Part shown: positions 1 through 8,963 of the stretch, piece by piece
Position numbering within the stretch: position 1 is the first letter of the stretch
Layout: every line of letters begins with the position of its first letter
Position numbers and translations under genes: made by a program
The notes under the pieces: generated by a model
What the model saw: the letters and a program-made list of their open reading frames with translations, nothing else
What the model was told of the DNA's origin: nothing
Databases searched by the model: none
Source: an uncultured bacterium
Lineage (GTDB): Bacteria; Bacteroidota; Ignavibacteria; Ignavibacteriales; Melioribacteraceae
DNA: 37,771 nucleotides
Direction: 5' to 3'
NCBI GenBank assembly: GCA_937936675.1
Contig: CALDDL010000029.1
Location: 1-37,771 of the forward strand

Positions 1-981
1 ATTGCAGCGAAAAAATATGCTGCTTCCGAAGAAGAATATTCGCGTTTAGAATTGAGCAAAATAAAAAATGAAGTTATTAATGAAACAATAAAATATTATT
101 TGCAGACAGTTCTTATGCAAGAAGTTGTTAAGACTAGAATTAATGTTCTAAATGGTATTAAAATGCACAGAGACGATGCTAAAAAATTATTTGATGAAGG
201 CTTAATAGCGAACTATCATTTATTGCGTGCAGAAGTTGCGGTATCTGAAGCTGAAAGAAATCTCACAAGAGATCAAAATTCTTTTAACACATTAATGGTC
301 GCATTTAAAATTAATCTCGGAATAAATTCTGAAGAGGAAATAATTCTTTCTGATTCTTTAGTTTATTCTGAAATCAAAGATAGTTTGAAACAATTGATCG
401 ATAATGCAATCGCTAACAATCCTTTATTAAAAATGATCAGGCAGAAGAGGATTGCAGCAGCACAAAAATATAATTCTGCCAGAAGTGAATTTTTACCAAA
501 AGTTGCCGCATTCGGTAGGTACGATTTATATCCTGAATACCTCTCTGCATTAGAACCCCGCTGGGCTGTAGGAGTTTCAGCACAGATTAATCTTTTCCAT
601 GGATTCAAAGATTATCTTAATCTTCAATCAGCCGATAAACTCGAAGATGAAGTTAGTTTCTTAGAAGCTGATGCGATAAAAAAGGTTACACTTCAGATGA
701 CAAATTACTATAACAATCTTAAGACTTCAGCTACGGATTATAAAAAATTAAACTCCACACTTCTTCTTGCAGAAGAAAATCTAAGACAGAATGATAAAAG
801 ATTTAATAGTGGGCTTGGTACTTCATTAGAAGTAATAGACGCACAATTATCACTTCAAAAAGTAAAATTAGATCGGCTTTCATCTCTTTATAATTATTTC
901 AGTATCATGAGCGAAATATATACATCAAATAATAATATAGATGAGTTAATAAGAATTTGGAATATAGGAGTAAGTAAATAA
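1..981 (+). CDS. TolC-family outer membrane efflux protein (5' partial)
   Basis: The reading frame is open from base 1, so this is the C-terminal part (326 residues visible) of a longer gene. The TTG at 52 is only an internal codon. The sequence is rich in long amphipathic helices with a repeat of the outer membrane efflux protein (OEP) type: a helix pair, a short beta segment (SEFLPKVAAFGRYDL), a further strand (WAVGVSAQINLFHGF), and a C-terminal helix pair containing RFNSGLGTSLEVIDAQLSL, a typical TolC-family signature. It would form the trimeric outer membrane duct of a tripartite exporter. The HlyD-type adaptor starts 2 bases after the stop, so the two are co-transcribed and probably partner each other. 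The substrate is unknown. Confidence 0.88.
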   Translation: MAAKKYAASEEEYSRLELSKIKNEVINETIKYYLQTVLMQEVVKTRINVLNGIKMHRDDAKKLFDEGLIANYHLLRAEVAVSEAERNLTRDQNSFNTLMVAFKINLGINSEEEIILSDSLVYSEIKDSLKQLIDNAIANNPLLKMIRQKRIAAAQKYNSARSEFLPKVAAFGRYDLYPEYLSALEPRWAVGVSAQINLFHGFKDYLNLQSADKLEDEVSFLEADAIKKVTLQMTNYYNNLKTSATDYKKLNSTLLLAEENLRQNDKRFNSGLGTSLEVIDAQLSLQKVKLDRLSSLYNYFSIMSEIYTSNNNIDELIRIWNIGVSK

Positions 982-983
982 AA

Positions 984-1955
984 ATGAAGAAAGAATATAT
1001 AATACTTTCGATACCCGTAACTTTAATAATTGGTGCTATTCTGTTTTTACTGTTTAAATCACCTGATAGAGAAAATAGTATTCAAGGTATTGTTGAAACT
1101 ATTGAGATTGATGTAGCATCCAAAATACCGGGGAGAGTCTCAGAGATTTTAGTGAAGGAAGGTGATAAAATTTCTAAAGGAGAAATATTGGCTCGCCTGG
1201 AATCAAAAGAGATGACAGCAAAACTTGAACAAGCTAAAGGAATGTTTCAAGCCGCATCAGAAAAATACAATATGGCAAAAAAGGGTGCGCGTGAAGAAGA
1301 AAAACGAGGCGCTCAAAAACTTTATCAACAAGCAAAATACCAATTTGATTATGCTTCTACTACTTGGAATCGATTCCAAAAATTATTTGCAGAAAAAGTT
1401 ATCTCAACTCAAGAAAAAGATGAAATGGAATTCAAATTTAATGCTGCACGTGAGCAGATGGAAGCTGCAAAAGCAAAATATGATATGGCTCTTAATGGTG
1501 CTCGTCCGGAAGAAATTATTGCTGCGCAAGGATTGATGCATCAAGCCGAAAATGGAGTTAAAGAAGCAGAAGCTTATTTTAACGAATTGGAAATTAAAGC
1601 TCCGGCAGATGGCGAACTTTCTAAACTGATTGTGGATAATGGTGAAATCGTTTCTAGTGGTTATCCCGTTGCAACAATAATTAACCCAAATGAATATTAT
1701 GTAGTTCTTCAAGTTCGTGAAGATTATTTAAGCAATTTTGAAATGAACAAAGTTTTCAGTGGAGTTATAAAAGCGAGCAATAAGGAGGAAAAATTCAAGG
1801 TCTATTTTATAGCTCCAATGGGTGATTTTGCATCATGGAAACCGACTAATCAAAAAGGGGATTTCGATTTAAAAACTTTTGAGGTAAGATTAAAACCGGT
1901 AAATAAAATTAGTTCTTTGCGCCCAGGTATGTCAGTTAATATTGAGTTAAACTAA
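984..1955 (+). CDS. HlyD-family periplasmic adaptor (membrane fusion protein)
   Basis: The protein has 323 residues. A single N-terminal membrane segment (about residues 5-24) anchors it in the inner membrane. A biotinyl-lipoyl-like half motif follows (VASKIPGRVSEILVKEGDKI, about 44-63), then a long charged coiled-coil hairpin (about 75-200), the second lipoyl half (IKAPADGELSKLIVDNGEIV) and a beta-barrel region. This is the order seen in YbhG/EmrA-like adaptors. It should bridge the two ABC-2 permeases just downstream to the TolC-like duct just upstream. It lies 2 bases after the TolC gene and 5 bases before the first permease gene, within one operon. Confidence 0.9.
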   Translation: MKKEYIILSIPVTLIIGAILFLLFKSPDRENSIQGIVETIEIDVASKIPGRVSEILVKEGDKISKGEILARLESKEMTAKLEQAKGMFQAASEKYNMAKKGAREEEKRGAQKLYQQAKYQFDYASTTWNRFQKLFAEKVISTQEKDEMEFKFNAAREQMEAAKAKYDMALNGARPEEIIAAQGLMHQAENGVKEAEAYFNELEIKAPADGELSKLIVDNGEIVSSGYPVATIINPNEYYVVLQVREDYLSNFEMNKVFSGVIKASNKEEKFKVYFIAPMGDFASWKPTNQKGDFDLKTFEVRLKPVNKISSLRPGMSVNIELN

Positions 1956-1960
1956 TTTCA

Positions 1961-3127
1961 ATGTTCATAAATAGCAAAATATCTCGGATAGCTAAAAGAG
2001 AATTTAAAAGAATATTAGAGAGAAAAACTCTTTATATTCTAATAATTATTCTTCCAATATTTATCTATCTCTTAATTGGTTCGATTTATAAAAATGAAAT
2101 TATGAGAGAACTTCCTATGGCGGTTATCGATTATGACCATAGCCAATTATCTCGCACAGCAATTCAAATGTTTGAGTCCTCAGGTTCAATTGCAATAAAG
2201 GAATATCTCGTTTCACCCGATGAAATTAAAAGTGAATTTAGAAAAGGGAAAATTCAAGGGGCACTTGTAATTCCTTATAACTTTGAAAAAGATACAAAAT
2301 CAGGCAAACAAACAATTATTACAGTTTATAAAAATTCTTCTAACGTAATTGTCGGAAGTCTTCTCCTAAAAGAAGCATCAACAATTATCAAAACAATTTC
2401 GGTCGGGGTTCAGCTTAAAAAAATTCAGTCTTCGGGTAAGACAAGAGAAGAATCAATGAATATAATTATGCCGATTAAGCTCGATACACATTCATTATAT
2501 AATCCGAATTATAGTTATATAAATTATTTTGTGCCCGGACTCGTAACGTTTATTCTTCAGATGATGATTATGATAGCATCCGTCCTTATTATAAGTTCTG
2601 AATATTCTCATGAAACGTTTGACGAAGTAATAGAATTATCCGCCGGAAGTGAGATATCGATATTATTTGGTAAAGCAATTCCGCATATATTAATTAATAG
2701 TGCATCTGCATTTTTGATTGTCGGGATTATTTTCCCGTTGTTTGGTGTAATCGTCAATGGAAACTATTTTCTGATCATGTCGCTCTTTATTTTATTCATA
2801 ATCGTCTGCGTAATGTTTGGTGTGATGATCTCTAGTTTATTCAAAGACCAATTTATGGCGACTGAAGTAGCCGTATTTATAAATACTCCCGGATTTATTT
2901 TCAGCGGATTCACTTTCCCTTTATGGGGTATGCCGGTAATTCATAATATTTTTGGAAGTATGATGCCCTATACTCACTTCCTTTCTGCTTTTATAAAACT
3001 TTCACAGATGGATACAGGGTTATTCGCAGTTAAATATGACTTAATAATTCTCATTTCCTTTTTAATAATTTCCGTAGTAGTAAGTTTATTCATGATTAGA
3101 ATGCGTGTAAGAAAATATGAAAATTAG
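1961..3127 (+). CDS. ABC-2 type transporter permease
   Basis: This 388-residue inner membrane protein has the ABC-2 permease architecture: one N-terminal membrane helix (about 22-42), a large extracytoplasmic domain beginning PMAVIDYDHSQLSR (a hallmark of the YhgE/YbhR group), and a C-terminal block of five or six helices from about residue 190. It overlaps the next permease gene by 11 bases, suggesting translational coupling and a heterodimer. No ATP-binding subunit lies in this operon as far as the window shows; it may be upstream or encoded elsewhere. Export of a hydrophobic compound or drug is the usual role of the family. The substrate cannot be told here. Confidence 0.88.
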   Translation: MFINSKISRIAKREFKRILERKTLYILIIILPIFIYLLIGSIYKNEIMRELPMAVIDYDHSQLSRTAIQMFESSGSIAIKEYLVSPDEIKSEFRKGKIQGALVIPYNFEKDTKSGKQTIITVYKNSSNVIVGSLLLKEASTIIKTISVGVQLKKIQSSGKTREESMNIIMPIKLDTHSLYNPNYSYINYFVPGLVTFILQMMIMIASVLIISSEYSHETFDEVIELSAGSEISILFGKAIPHILINSASAFLIVGIIFPLFGVIVNGNYFLIMSLFILFIIVCVMFGVMISSLFKDQFMATEVAVFINTPGFIFSGFTFPLWGMPVIHNIFGSMMPYTHFLSAFIKLSQMDTGLFAVKYDLIILISFLIISVVVSLFMIRMRVRKYEN

Positions 3128-4292
3128 ATTGAATATATTATTTGAATTATTGAAAAGAGAGATCCGCATTATCCTCAAAGATAAAGATATCCTTATGGTA
3201 ATATTAATTGCACCATTATTCTATTCCTTATTTTATGGTTCTATCTATTTAAATAAATCTGAAAATAGTATTCCTTTTGCAGTTGTTGATTATGATAATT
3301 CTATCTCATCTCAGAAACTAATTCGTATGTTGGATGCCACTTCAATGATCGAAATAAAAGAAATTATATCAGATCCTCGGAGAGCACAAATTGAGTTAGA
3401 AGCAGGAAATATTTCCGGTTATCTACTGCTCCCTAAAAATTTTGAAAGTTCGATAAAAAGTAAAACAGGTGTGGTACTTAATTCATATTTAAATACTACC
3501 CGTTTTTTGGTCTCGAATGATCTGAATAAGGCAGTTAATGAAACAGTAGCCGAATTTAATAAAATGCTTACACTAAAATATTATTATACAAAAGGTATAA
3601 ATCAAGAAGCCGCTCAAACTTATTTAGAGCCTGTGGCTACTGATATCAGAAGTATGTTTAATACAACAGATTCTTATGGTGATTTTTTAATACCCGCAAT
3701 ATTGATTTTAATTTTACAGCAGACACTATTTTTCGGACTTGCAGAAAGTATTGCAAAAGAAAATGAATTTAATACGCTTCGAGATTATTTTTCATTAGCA
3801 AAGAATAAAATCAATCTTATAATTCACGGTAAGAGTATATTCTATCTTGTTATTTCTTCTTCTTACGCTTTATTTTTCTTTACGATAGTCTATTCCGTTT
3901 TTAATGTCCCCTTTAATGGAAGTGCTTTTGTTTTTGCTTCAATTACATTGCTACTTCTTTTAACTGTAATTTATTATTCTCTCTTTGTAGCTTCATTCTT
4001 TAAAAGGAAAATTTTAGCGCTGCAATTTCTTACTCTTACTTCATATCCTATATTTTTAATTTCAGGTTATAGTTGGCGGTTAGATTCAATGCCGTTATTG
4101 GTCAAATGGATTGCTTATATCATTCCGAGCACTCCATTTTATAGTGCATTTGTTCGTATTGTTCAGATGGGTGCAGGATTTAATGATATACTTCCCGAAA
4201 TAGTTCACCTTCTTATTCTTTTTGCCGTTTCCTATCTGGCACTTTATTTCAGAATTATAGCTATGAAAAAATCTTTCTCAGGTGATTTATAA
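3117..4292 (+). CDS. ABC-2 type transporter permease
   Basis: This 391-residue protein is a paralogue of the preceding permease with the same layout: an N-terminal helix (about 22-45), an extracytoplasmic domain starting IPFAVVDYDNSISSQ, and a C-terminal membrane block from about residue 190. It starts inside the upstream gene (11-base overlap). Its 3' end overlaps by 32 bases the end of the convergent glycosyltransferase gene on the other strand. It probably pairs with its neighbour to form the inner membrane pore of the TolC/HlyD exporter. No Walker motifs are present. Confidence 0.87.
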   Translation: MKIRLNILFELLKREIRIILKDKDILMVILIAPLFYSLFYGSIYLNKSENSIPFAVVDYDNSISSQKLIRMLDATSMIEIKEIISDPRRAQIELEAGNISGYLLLPKNFESSIKSKTGVVLNSYLNTTRFLVSNDLNKAVNETVAEFNKMLTLKYYYTKGINQEAAQTYLEPVATDIRSMFNTTDSYGDFLIPAILILILQQTLFFGLAESIAKENEFNTLRDYFSLAKNKINLIIHGKSIFYLVISSSYALFFFTIVYSVFNVPFNGSAFVFASITLLLLLTVIYYSLFVASFFKRKILALQFLTLTSYPIFLISGYSWRLDSMPLLVKWIAYIIPSTPFYSAFVRIVQMGAGFNDILPEIVHLLILFAVSYLALYFRIIAMKKSFSGDL

Positions 4293-5571
4293 AATATGGT
4301 TTTCTTATTCCCCGCCTCAACTCTATAATTAAAAATACTATAACGGGCAGATACTCGAAAAATACCAACATCTTAAATTCTATCCACATACCTAAATTTT
4401 TATAGATAAGCATAGTAATCGAAGTTACACAAATAGTTGCCGCAAAAATAATTCCGCTCCATTTTGGAACAAATGGTAATATTACCACCAACCATAATAC
4501 ATACCATGGATGTACTACCGGAGAAAAAATTAAAAGTAAGATGACAGAGAAATACAATTTATCTCTTAGACCATAATTTGCAAATAGAAGTATTAAATAC
4601 GATATAATAAAAAGACCTCCCGAAATCATTCGTGATTCTTGATTGTCTCTTAATACCATATTTATAATATCAAAAACAAATCCGTTATACATCCAATTCT
4701 TAGAAAAAATTATAAGTGCATTAAAGGGATTAGCATTTATTATATAAGGTATAAAAAGAATTGCAGTTACTGCAATTGGAATAATAATTGATTTTATTCT
4801 TTCTTTCCATTTCTCTTCGTATAAAAATAATATTGGTAGGAATAATCCGATTGTTGGTTTAATTGCGATTGATAGTCCAAGTGCAATAAAAGCTCCAAAT
4901 TTTTTATTGCCAAAATAGAGATAGAAAAATAGAGCCGTGAAAAATATTCCAAAAATATCGACATGCGAATCGATAATAAATTGAAAAATCGGGAGCGGAG
5001 ATAAAACATATAATAAAGAATATTTTATCGAAATATTATTTTCAGTCAAATATTTATAAATAATAAAAATCGTCCCAAGCTCAAAAAGAATAATTAAGAG
5101 TTTAATTCCTATTATAGATTCCCCACCTATCAAATATGCGATAAAAAATAATATTTCGCTTAATGGGAAATAGATTGTAGGCATATTAGCGAAATTAATA
5201 AGAGAGGGAAGTGAAATAGTATGAAGAAAAGTGAGAGCCGGATTATTTGGCTCATATAAGTAAGGATTTATCCCATTTGCTTGGACTTTCCCATCCCATA
5301 TATATCTGAATACATCATCAGAACCAATCGGATTCAATTCTAAAAGCAGTACCCTAAAAATTATTCCGATACCTAATAAAAATAAAAGACGTCTAAACTC
5401 AAAGTCGCCTCTAAGGATCAGCCAAGCTATAATTAAATAAAAAAGAGAAGTTATTATAAATATATAAGAATAATAATAGATATTATCCGAGCCATTCAGC
5501 CGCATTACGAGTAGCGAAACTGACATCAATAGCACTAAAATATATAAATATAGTTCTTCTCTTTTTATCAT
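4261..5571 (-). CDS. GT-C polytopic mannosyltransferase-like protein
   Basis: This 436-residue protein has about eleven or twelve predicted membrane helices. The first large loop holds an acidic motif (NPIGSDDVFRYIWDGKVQAN, from about residue 81) followed by GINPYLYEP. A distal HPWYVLW motif lies near residue 350. These features are typical of GT-C glycosyltransferases that use polyprenyl-phosphate-linked sugars, such as DUF2029/GT87 mannosyltransferases. The paired Asp in the first loop is the expected catalytic or metal-binding site. The gene stands alone on the minus strand. It converges on, and overlaps by 32 bases, the ABC-2 permease gene. The acceptor (lipid or envelope glycan) is unknown, and the mannose specificity is family-based inference only. 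Confidence 0.8.
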   Translation of the reverse strand: MIKREELYLYILVLLMSVSLLVMRLNGSDNIYYYSYIFIITSLFYLIIAWLILRGDFEFRRLLFLLGIGIIFRVLLLELNPIGSDDVFRYIWDGKVQANGINPYLYEPNNPALTFLHTISLPSLINFANMPTIYFPLSEILFFIAYLIGGESIIGIKLLIILFELGTIFIIYKYLTENNISIKYSLLYVLSPLPIFQFIIDSHVDIFGIFFTALFFYLYFGNKKFGAFIALGLSIAIKPTIGLFLPILFLYEEKWKERIKSIIIPIAVTAILFIPYIINANPFNALIIFSKNWMYNGFVFDIINMVLRDNQESRMISGGLFIISYLILLFANYGLRDKLYFSVILLLIFSPVVHPWYVLWLVVILPFVPKWSGIIFAATICVTSITMLIYKNLGMWIEFKMLVFFEYLPVIVFLIIELRRGIRKPYFINHLRKIFS

Positions 5572-5738
5572 ATCTGCATATTATATTAATGCAATTATAG
5601 TTTAATTTTCCTCTCATTTCCATAGGGGGAATAAAAAATCACTTATCAATTTCATAATATTTATTAAAATGATAAAACCATTATTGCCGAAAAGAGGGAA
5701 ATAACTAATATTTACACTGAATTATCTTATTTAGAAAA

Positions 5739-5754
5739 TGGCATTATTTATGCA
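5739..5754 (+). promoter_or_regulatory. sigma-54 (-24/-12) promoter of the symporter-GH130 operon
   Basis: The sequence TGGCATTATTTATGCA keeps the invariant GG and GC dinucleotides exactly 10 bases apart, within the sigma-54 consensus TGGCAC-N5-TTGC. Transcription would start near 5765, about 20 bases before the symporter ATG at 5787. A sigma-54 activator gene lies in the same module (11802-13253), which supports the reading. Upstream, TTATCA (5643-5648) and TGATAA (5670-5675) form a loose inverted pair that could be part of an activator site, but this is weak. Confidence 0.68.
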
Positions 5755-5786
5755 ACTAAATAAGAAAATCAAAATTCTGGCTAACT

Positions 5787-7616
5787 ATGAGCATACACTA
5801 TATCGATGTTGCAATAATTATTGGGTACTTTGCCGTTGTAGTTTTACTTGGCATCTGGGTATCGAGAAAATCCGTAAAAGATATGAACTCTTATTTCCTA
5901 GGTGGAAATTCGCTTCCATGGTGGATTCTGGGCGTTTCAAATGCATCCGGCATGTTTGATATTACCGGAACAATGTGGCTTGTTTACATCCTTTTCGTTT
6001 ATGGTCTAAAAAGTGTTTTTATACCTTGGCTCTGGCCTATTTTTAACCAAATCTTTTTAATGGTTTTCCTTTCAATTTGGCTTCGTAAATCAAAAGTAAT
6101 GACCGGTGCCGAATGGATTGAAACAAGATTCGGTAAAGGAGAGGGTGCTCGTTTAGCTCATATTATTGTTGTAATTTTTGCTCTTATTAGCGTTGTCGGT
6201 TTTATTGCCTATGATTTTAAAGGTATCGGTAAGTTTGCCGCTATTTTTCTCCCATGGAATCTTTCTCCGGATACTTATGCTATTATTCTCATGTCTTTAA
6301 CCGCTATTTACGCAATTAAAGGAGGAATGATAAGTGTAGTTATAACTGAGGTACTCCAATTTTTGGTAATGTCTATTGCTTCGATTGCGGTTGGTATTAT
6401 TGCAATGAATGCCGTTTCTCCGGAAATGCTTAATTCCGTTATTCCTGCCGGCTGGAAAGAGATTACTTTTGGATGGAATCTAGATCTAAATTGGACGGGA
6501 TTAATTGACGCCGTTAACGCTCAGATTACTAAAGATGGTTATGGACTTTTTACAATATTCTTTATGCTAGTTCTATTTAAAGGACTATTGGTAAGTGCCG
6601 CCGGTCCCGCACCGAATTATGATATGCAAAGAATCCTTGCTACTAAATCTCCTAAAGAAGCTGCAAAAATGAGTGGATTTGTTTCTTTAGTTCTATTTCT
6701 TCCTCGTTATATGATGATTGCCGGAATTACGGTTTTAGCTCTCGTTTTCCTCAGCCCTCAATTAATTGCTATGGGTGATAAAATTGATTTTGAAATGGTT
6801 CTTCCTTTTGTACTTAAAAATCAAATACCGGTTGGGTTAGTTGGATTATTATTAGCCGGATTGATTGCTGCTTTTATGTCCACTTATGCTGCTACGATAA
6901 ATGCTGCTCCGGCTTATGTAGTGAATGATATTTATAAAAAATATATTAATCCAAATGCCGAACCTAAAAAATATGTTCATATTAGTTATATGGTCTCTAT
7001 TGCTTTTGTTATAATAGGTTTTGTTTTTGGAATGATAGTAGAATCAATTAATCAAATTACTTTATGGATTGTGAATGCATTATATGGTGGATATACAGCC
7101 GCAAACATACTTAAATGGTATTGGTGGAGACTAAATGGTTATGGTTATTTCTGGGGAATGGTTGCAGGCATTGGTGCCGCATTAGTTACTCCTGTTCTTC
7201 TTCCTTCTCTTCCGGCTTTAAACGCTTTCCCGCTTCTCCTAGGTGTTTCAATTGTTGGATGTATTGCAGGAAGTTTACTTACTAAACAGGAATCCGATGA
7301 AGTATTAATTAAATTCTACACAACTGTTAATCCATGGGGCTTCTGGAAACCAATTGCAGTTAAAGCTAAAGCGCTATATCCTCATTTTGAACCAAACAAA
7401 AATTTTGGTAAAGATATGGTTAATGTTGCTACCGGTATTATATGGCAGGTTAGTTTAATTGCTATCCCGATCTATTTTGTAATAAGAGAACATACATATT
7501 TATATATAGGAATTGGAGTATTGGTTGTTACCTCGTTAATACTCAAACTCAATTGGTGGAATAGACTTGATGATGAATGTGTTGAGTTTGATCCTGCTGG
7601 ACCAAAAACAAATTAA
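5787..7616 (+). CDS. Sodium:solute symporter (SSS family), probable sugar uptake
   Basis: This 609-residue protein has 13-14 predicted membrane helices. Its N-terminus shows the SSS pattern: helix 1, then SYFLGGNSLPWWILGVSNA, which matches the conserved 'FFLAGRSLPWW' region after helix 1. It belongs to the SSS/SLC5 group that couples sodium influx to uptake of sugars or other solutes. The start at 5787 follows the sigma-54 element by about 33 bases. An overlapping frame starting at 5738 has no support. The GH130 gene begins 16 bases downstream. This suggests that the transported solute is the GH130 substrate, a mannose-containing disaccharide such as mannosyl-glucose or mannobiose; that specificity is inferred from context only. 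Confidence 0.9.
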   Translation: MSIHYIDVAIIIGYFAVVVLLGIWVSRKSVKDMNSYFLGGNSLPWWILGVSNASGMFDITGTMWLVYILFVYGLKSVFIPWLWPIFNQIFLMVFLSIWLRKSKVMTGAEWIETRFGKGEGARLAHIIVVIFALISVVGFIAYDFKGIGKFAAIFLPWNLSPDTYAIILMSLTAIYAIKGGMISVVITEVLQFLVMSIASIAVGIIAMNAVSPEMLNSVIPAGWKEITFGWNLDLNWTGLIDAVNAQITKDGYGLFTIFFMLVLFKGLLVSAAGPAPNYDMQRILATKSPKEAAKMSGFVSLVLFLPRYMMIAGITVLALVFLSPQLIAMGDKIDFEMVLPFVLKNQIPVGLVGLLLAGLIAAFMSTYAATINAAPAYVVNDIYKKYINPNAEPKKYVHISYMVSIAFVIIGFVFGMIVESINQITLWIVNALYGGYTAANILKWYWWRLNGYGYFWGMVAGIGAALVTPVLLPSLPALNAFPLLLGVSIVGCIAGSLLTKQESDEVLIKFYTTVNPWGFWKPIAVKAKALYPHFEPNKNFGKDMVNVATGIIWQVSLIAIPIYFVIREHTYLYIGIGVLVVTSLILKLNWWNRLDDECVEFDPAGPKTN

Positions 7617-7632
7617 TTACTAAAGGGAAATC

Positions 7633-8817
7633 ATGCATAAAGAGCAATTTGAAATTAGATTAAAAAAACTATTTGATGAAAATGAACGTTTAATAACGCT
7701 TAAGAACGAACCGATAGAAAAAAATAATGGTGTATATACACGTTATAAAAATCCGATAGTAACCGCCGAGCATACGCCGATTTTTTGGAGATATGATTTA
7801 GATTATAATAGCAATCCATTTTTAATGGAACGCATTGGAGTTAATGCAACTTTTAATTCTGGTGCCATTGAATATAATGGACGTTATCTTCTTTTTGTAA
7901 GAGTGGAAGGAGCTGACAGGAAATCATTTTTTGCAGTTGCCGAATCCCCAAATGGAATAGATAATTTTAGATTCTGGGATTATCCGATTACTATTCCGGA
8001 GACTGAGGACCCAGATATAAATGTTTACGACTTGAGAGTACTCAAACATGAAGATGGCTGGTTTTATGGCTTGTTCTGTACTGAAAGGAAAGACCCTGCT
8101 GCACCTAAAGGTGATACTTCTTCAGCTTTTGCCAAGTGCGGTATCGCGCGAACAAAAGATTTTATTAGTTGGAATAGACTACCGGATTTAATTTCTCTTT
8201 CTCCGCAGCAGCGCAATGTGGTTCTTCATCCAGAATTTATAGATGGAAAATATGCATTCTATACACGTCCTCAGGATGGTTTTATTGATGCCGGTTCAGG
8301 CGGAGGAATCGGTTGGGCTTTATCAGATTCTATCGAACTTCCTCAAATAGGTACTGAAACCATTATTGATGACCGCGTTTATCATACCATTAAAGAAGTA
8401 AAAAACGGTATGGGACCTTCTCCGATTAAGACTGAAAAAGGTTGGCTTCAGCTTGCGCATGGAGTAAGAAATACGGCAGCAGGATTAAGATATGTACTTT
8501 ACCTCTTTTTAACAGACTTAAAAGAGCCGAATAAAGTAATTGCTCGCCCCGCTGGTTATTTTATTGCTCCTGATGGTGATGAGAGGGTAGGCGATGTCTC
8601 TAATGTGGTATTTAGCAATGGCTGGATTGAAAAAAGTAATGGCGAGGTATATATCTATTATGCTTCTTCCGATACTCGTATGCATGTAGCAGTTTCTTCA
8701 GTTGAACAACTTCTTGATTATGTTCTTAATACTCCCGAAGATGGATTAAGAAGTGCTTCATCGGTGGAAACTAGAAATAAACTTATAAGAAAAAATTTAA
8801 CGTTACTTAGAAAATAA
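7633..8817 (+). CDS. GH130 glycoside phosphorylase, 4-O-beta-D-mannosyl-D-glucose phosphorylase-like
   Basis: This 394-residue cytoplasmic protein has the five-bladed beta-propeller fold of GH130, with no signal peptide. Its length and motifs (FNSGAIEYNGRYLLFVRVEG, residues 75-94; PDINVYDLRV, 127-136; MGPSPIKTEKGWLQLAHG) fit the GH130_1 group. That group phosphorolyses beta-1,4-mannosyl-glucose to mannose-1-phosphate and glucose. Asp133 in VYDLR aligns by motif with the catalytic acid of the family (Asp131 in the Bacteroides fragilis enzyme). It is co-transcribed with the symporter and followed by a strong terminator at 8850-8892. A related mannobiose- or mannan-acting specificity is possible. 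Confidence 0.88.
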   Translation: MHKEQFEIRLKKLFDENERLITLKNEPIEKNNGVYTRYKNPIVTAEHTPIFWRYDLDYNSNPFLMERIGVNATFNSGAIEYNGRYLLFVRVEGADRKSFFAVAESPNGIDNFRFWDYPITIPETEDPDINVYDLRVLKHEDGWFYGLFCTERKDPAAPKGDTSSAFAKCGIARTKDFISWNRLPDLISLSPQQRNVVLHPEFIDGKYAFYTRPQDGFIDAGSGGGIGWALSDSIELPQIGTETIIDDRVYHTIKEVKNGMGPSPIKTEKGWLQLAHGVRNTAAGLRYVLYLFLTDLKEPNKVIARPAGYFIAPDGDERVGDVSNVVFSNGWIEKSNGEVYIYYASSDTRMHVAVSSVEQLLDYVLNTPEDGLRSASSVETRNKLIRKNLTLLRK

Positions 8818-8825
8818 TTTATCTA

Positions 8826-8845
8826 TTCATGGTGCCTCCCATGAA
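8826..8845. repeat. Short inverted repeat ahead of terminator
   Basis: TTCATGG and CCATGAA form perfect 7-base arms around a 6-base spacer (tgcctc), 9 bases after the GH130 stop codon. In RNA it makes a small hairpin in front of the main terminator. As DNA it resembles an operator dyad. It sits only about 35 bases upstream of the candidate sigma-54 element at 8880, which is close for an activator site. Its role is undecided. Confidence 0.4.
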
Positions 8846-8849
8846 TTGT

Positions 8850-8892
8850 ATGCCATGCAAAATTGAACTATTGATTGCATGGCATTTTTTTT
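8850..8892 (+). terminator. Rho-independent terminator of the symporter-GH130 operon
   Basis: ATGCCATGCAA (8850-8860) and TTGCATGGCAT (8875-8885) form a perfect 11-base-pair stem with a 14-base loop. A run of eight T (8885-8892) follows directly. It lies 32 bases after the GH130 stop and separates this operon from the sensor operon. Confidence 0.85.
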
Positions 8893-8895
8893 GCA
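8880..8895 (+). promoter_or_regulatory. Candidate sigma-54 (-24/-12) promoter of the sensor operon
   Basis: TGGCATTTTTTTTGCA has GG and GC exactly 10 bases apart and a TTGCA -12 block, matching the sigma-54 consensus as well as the site at 5739. It overlaps the 3' arm and T-run of the terminator, so part of the match may be fortuitous. The start would be near 8906, about 58 bases before the ATG at 8964. If real, the activator would drive its own operon. Confidence 0.45.
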
Positions 8896-8963
8896 AAAGG
8901 AGTATTTAAGAAGTAAATTAACTGCTATTGAATTTGGTTCTCTAATTGAACACTCTAAATATT

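Noticed and set aside
5738..5959. 73-codon plus-strand frame overlapping the symporter start
   Set aside because: It is out of frame with the symporter, overlaps the sigma-54 element at its first codons and has no protein-like motif.
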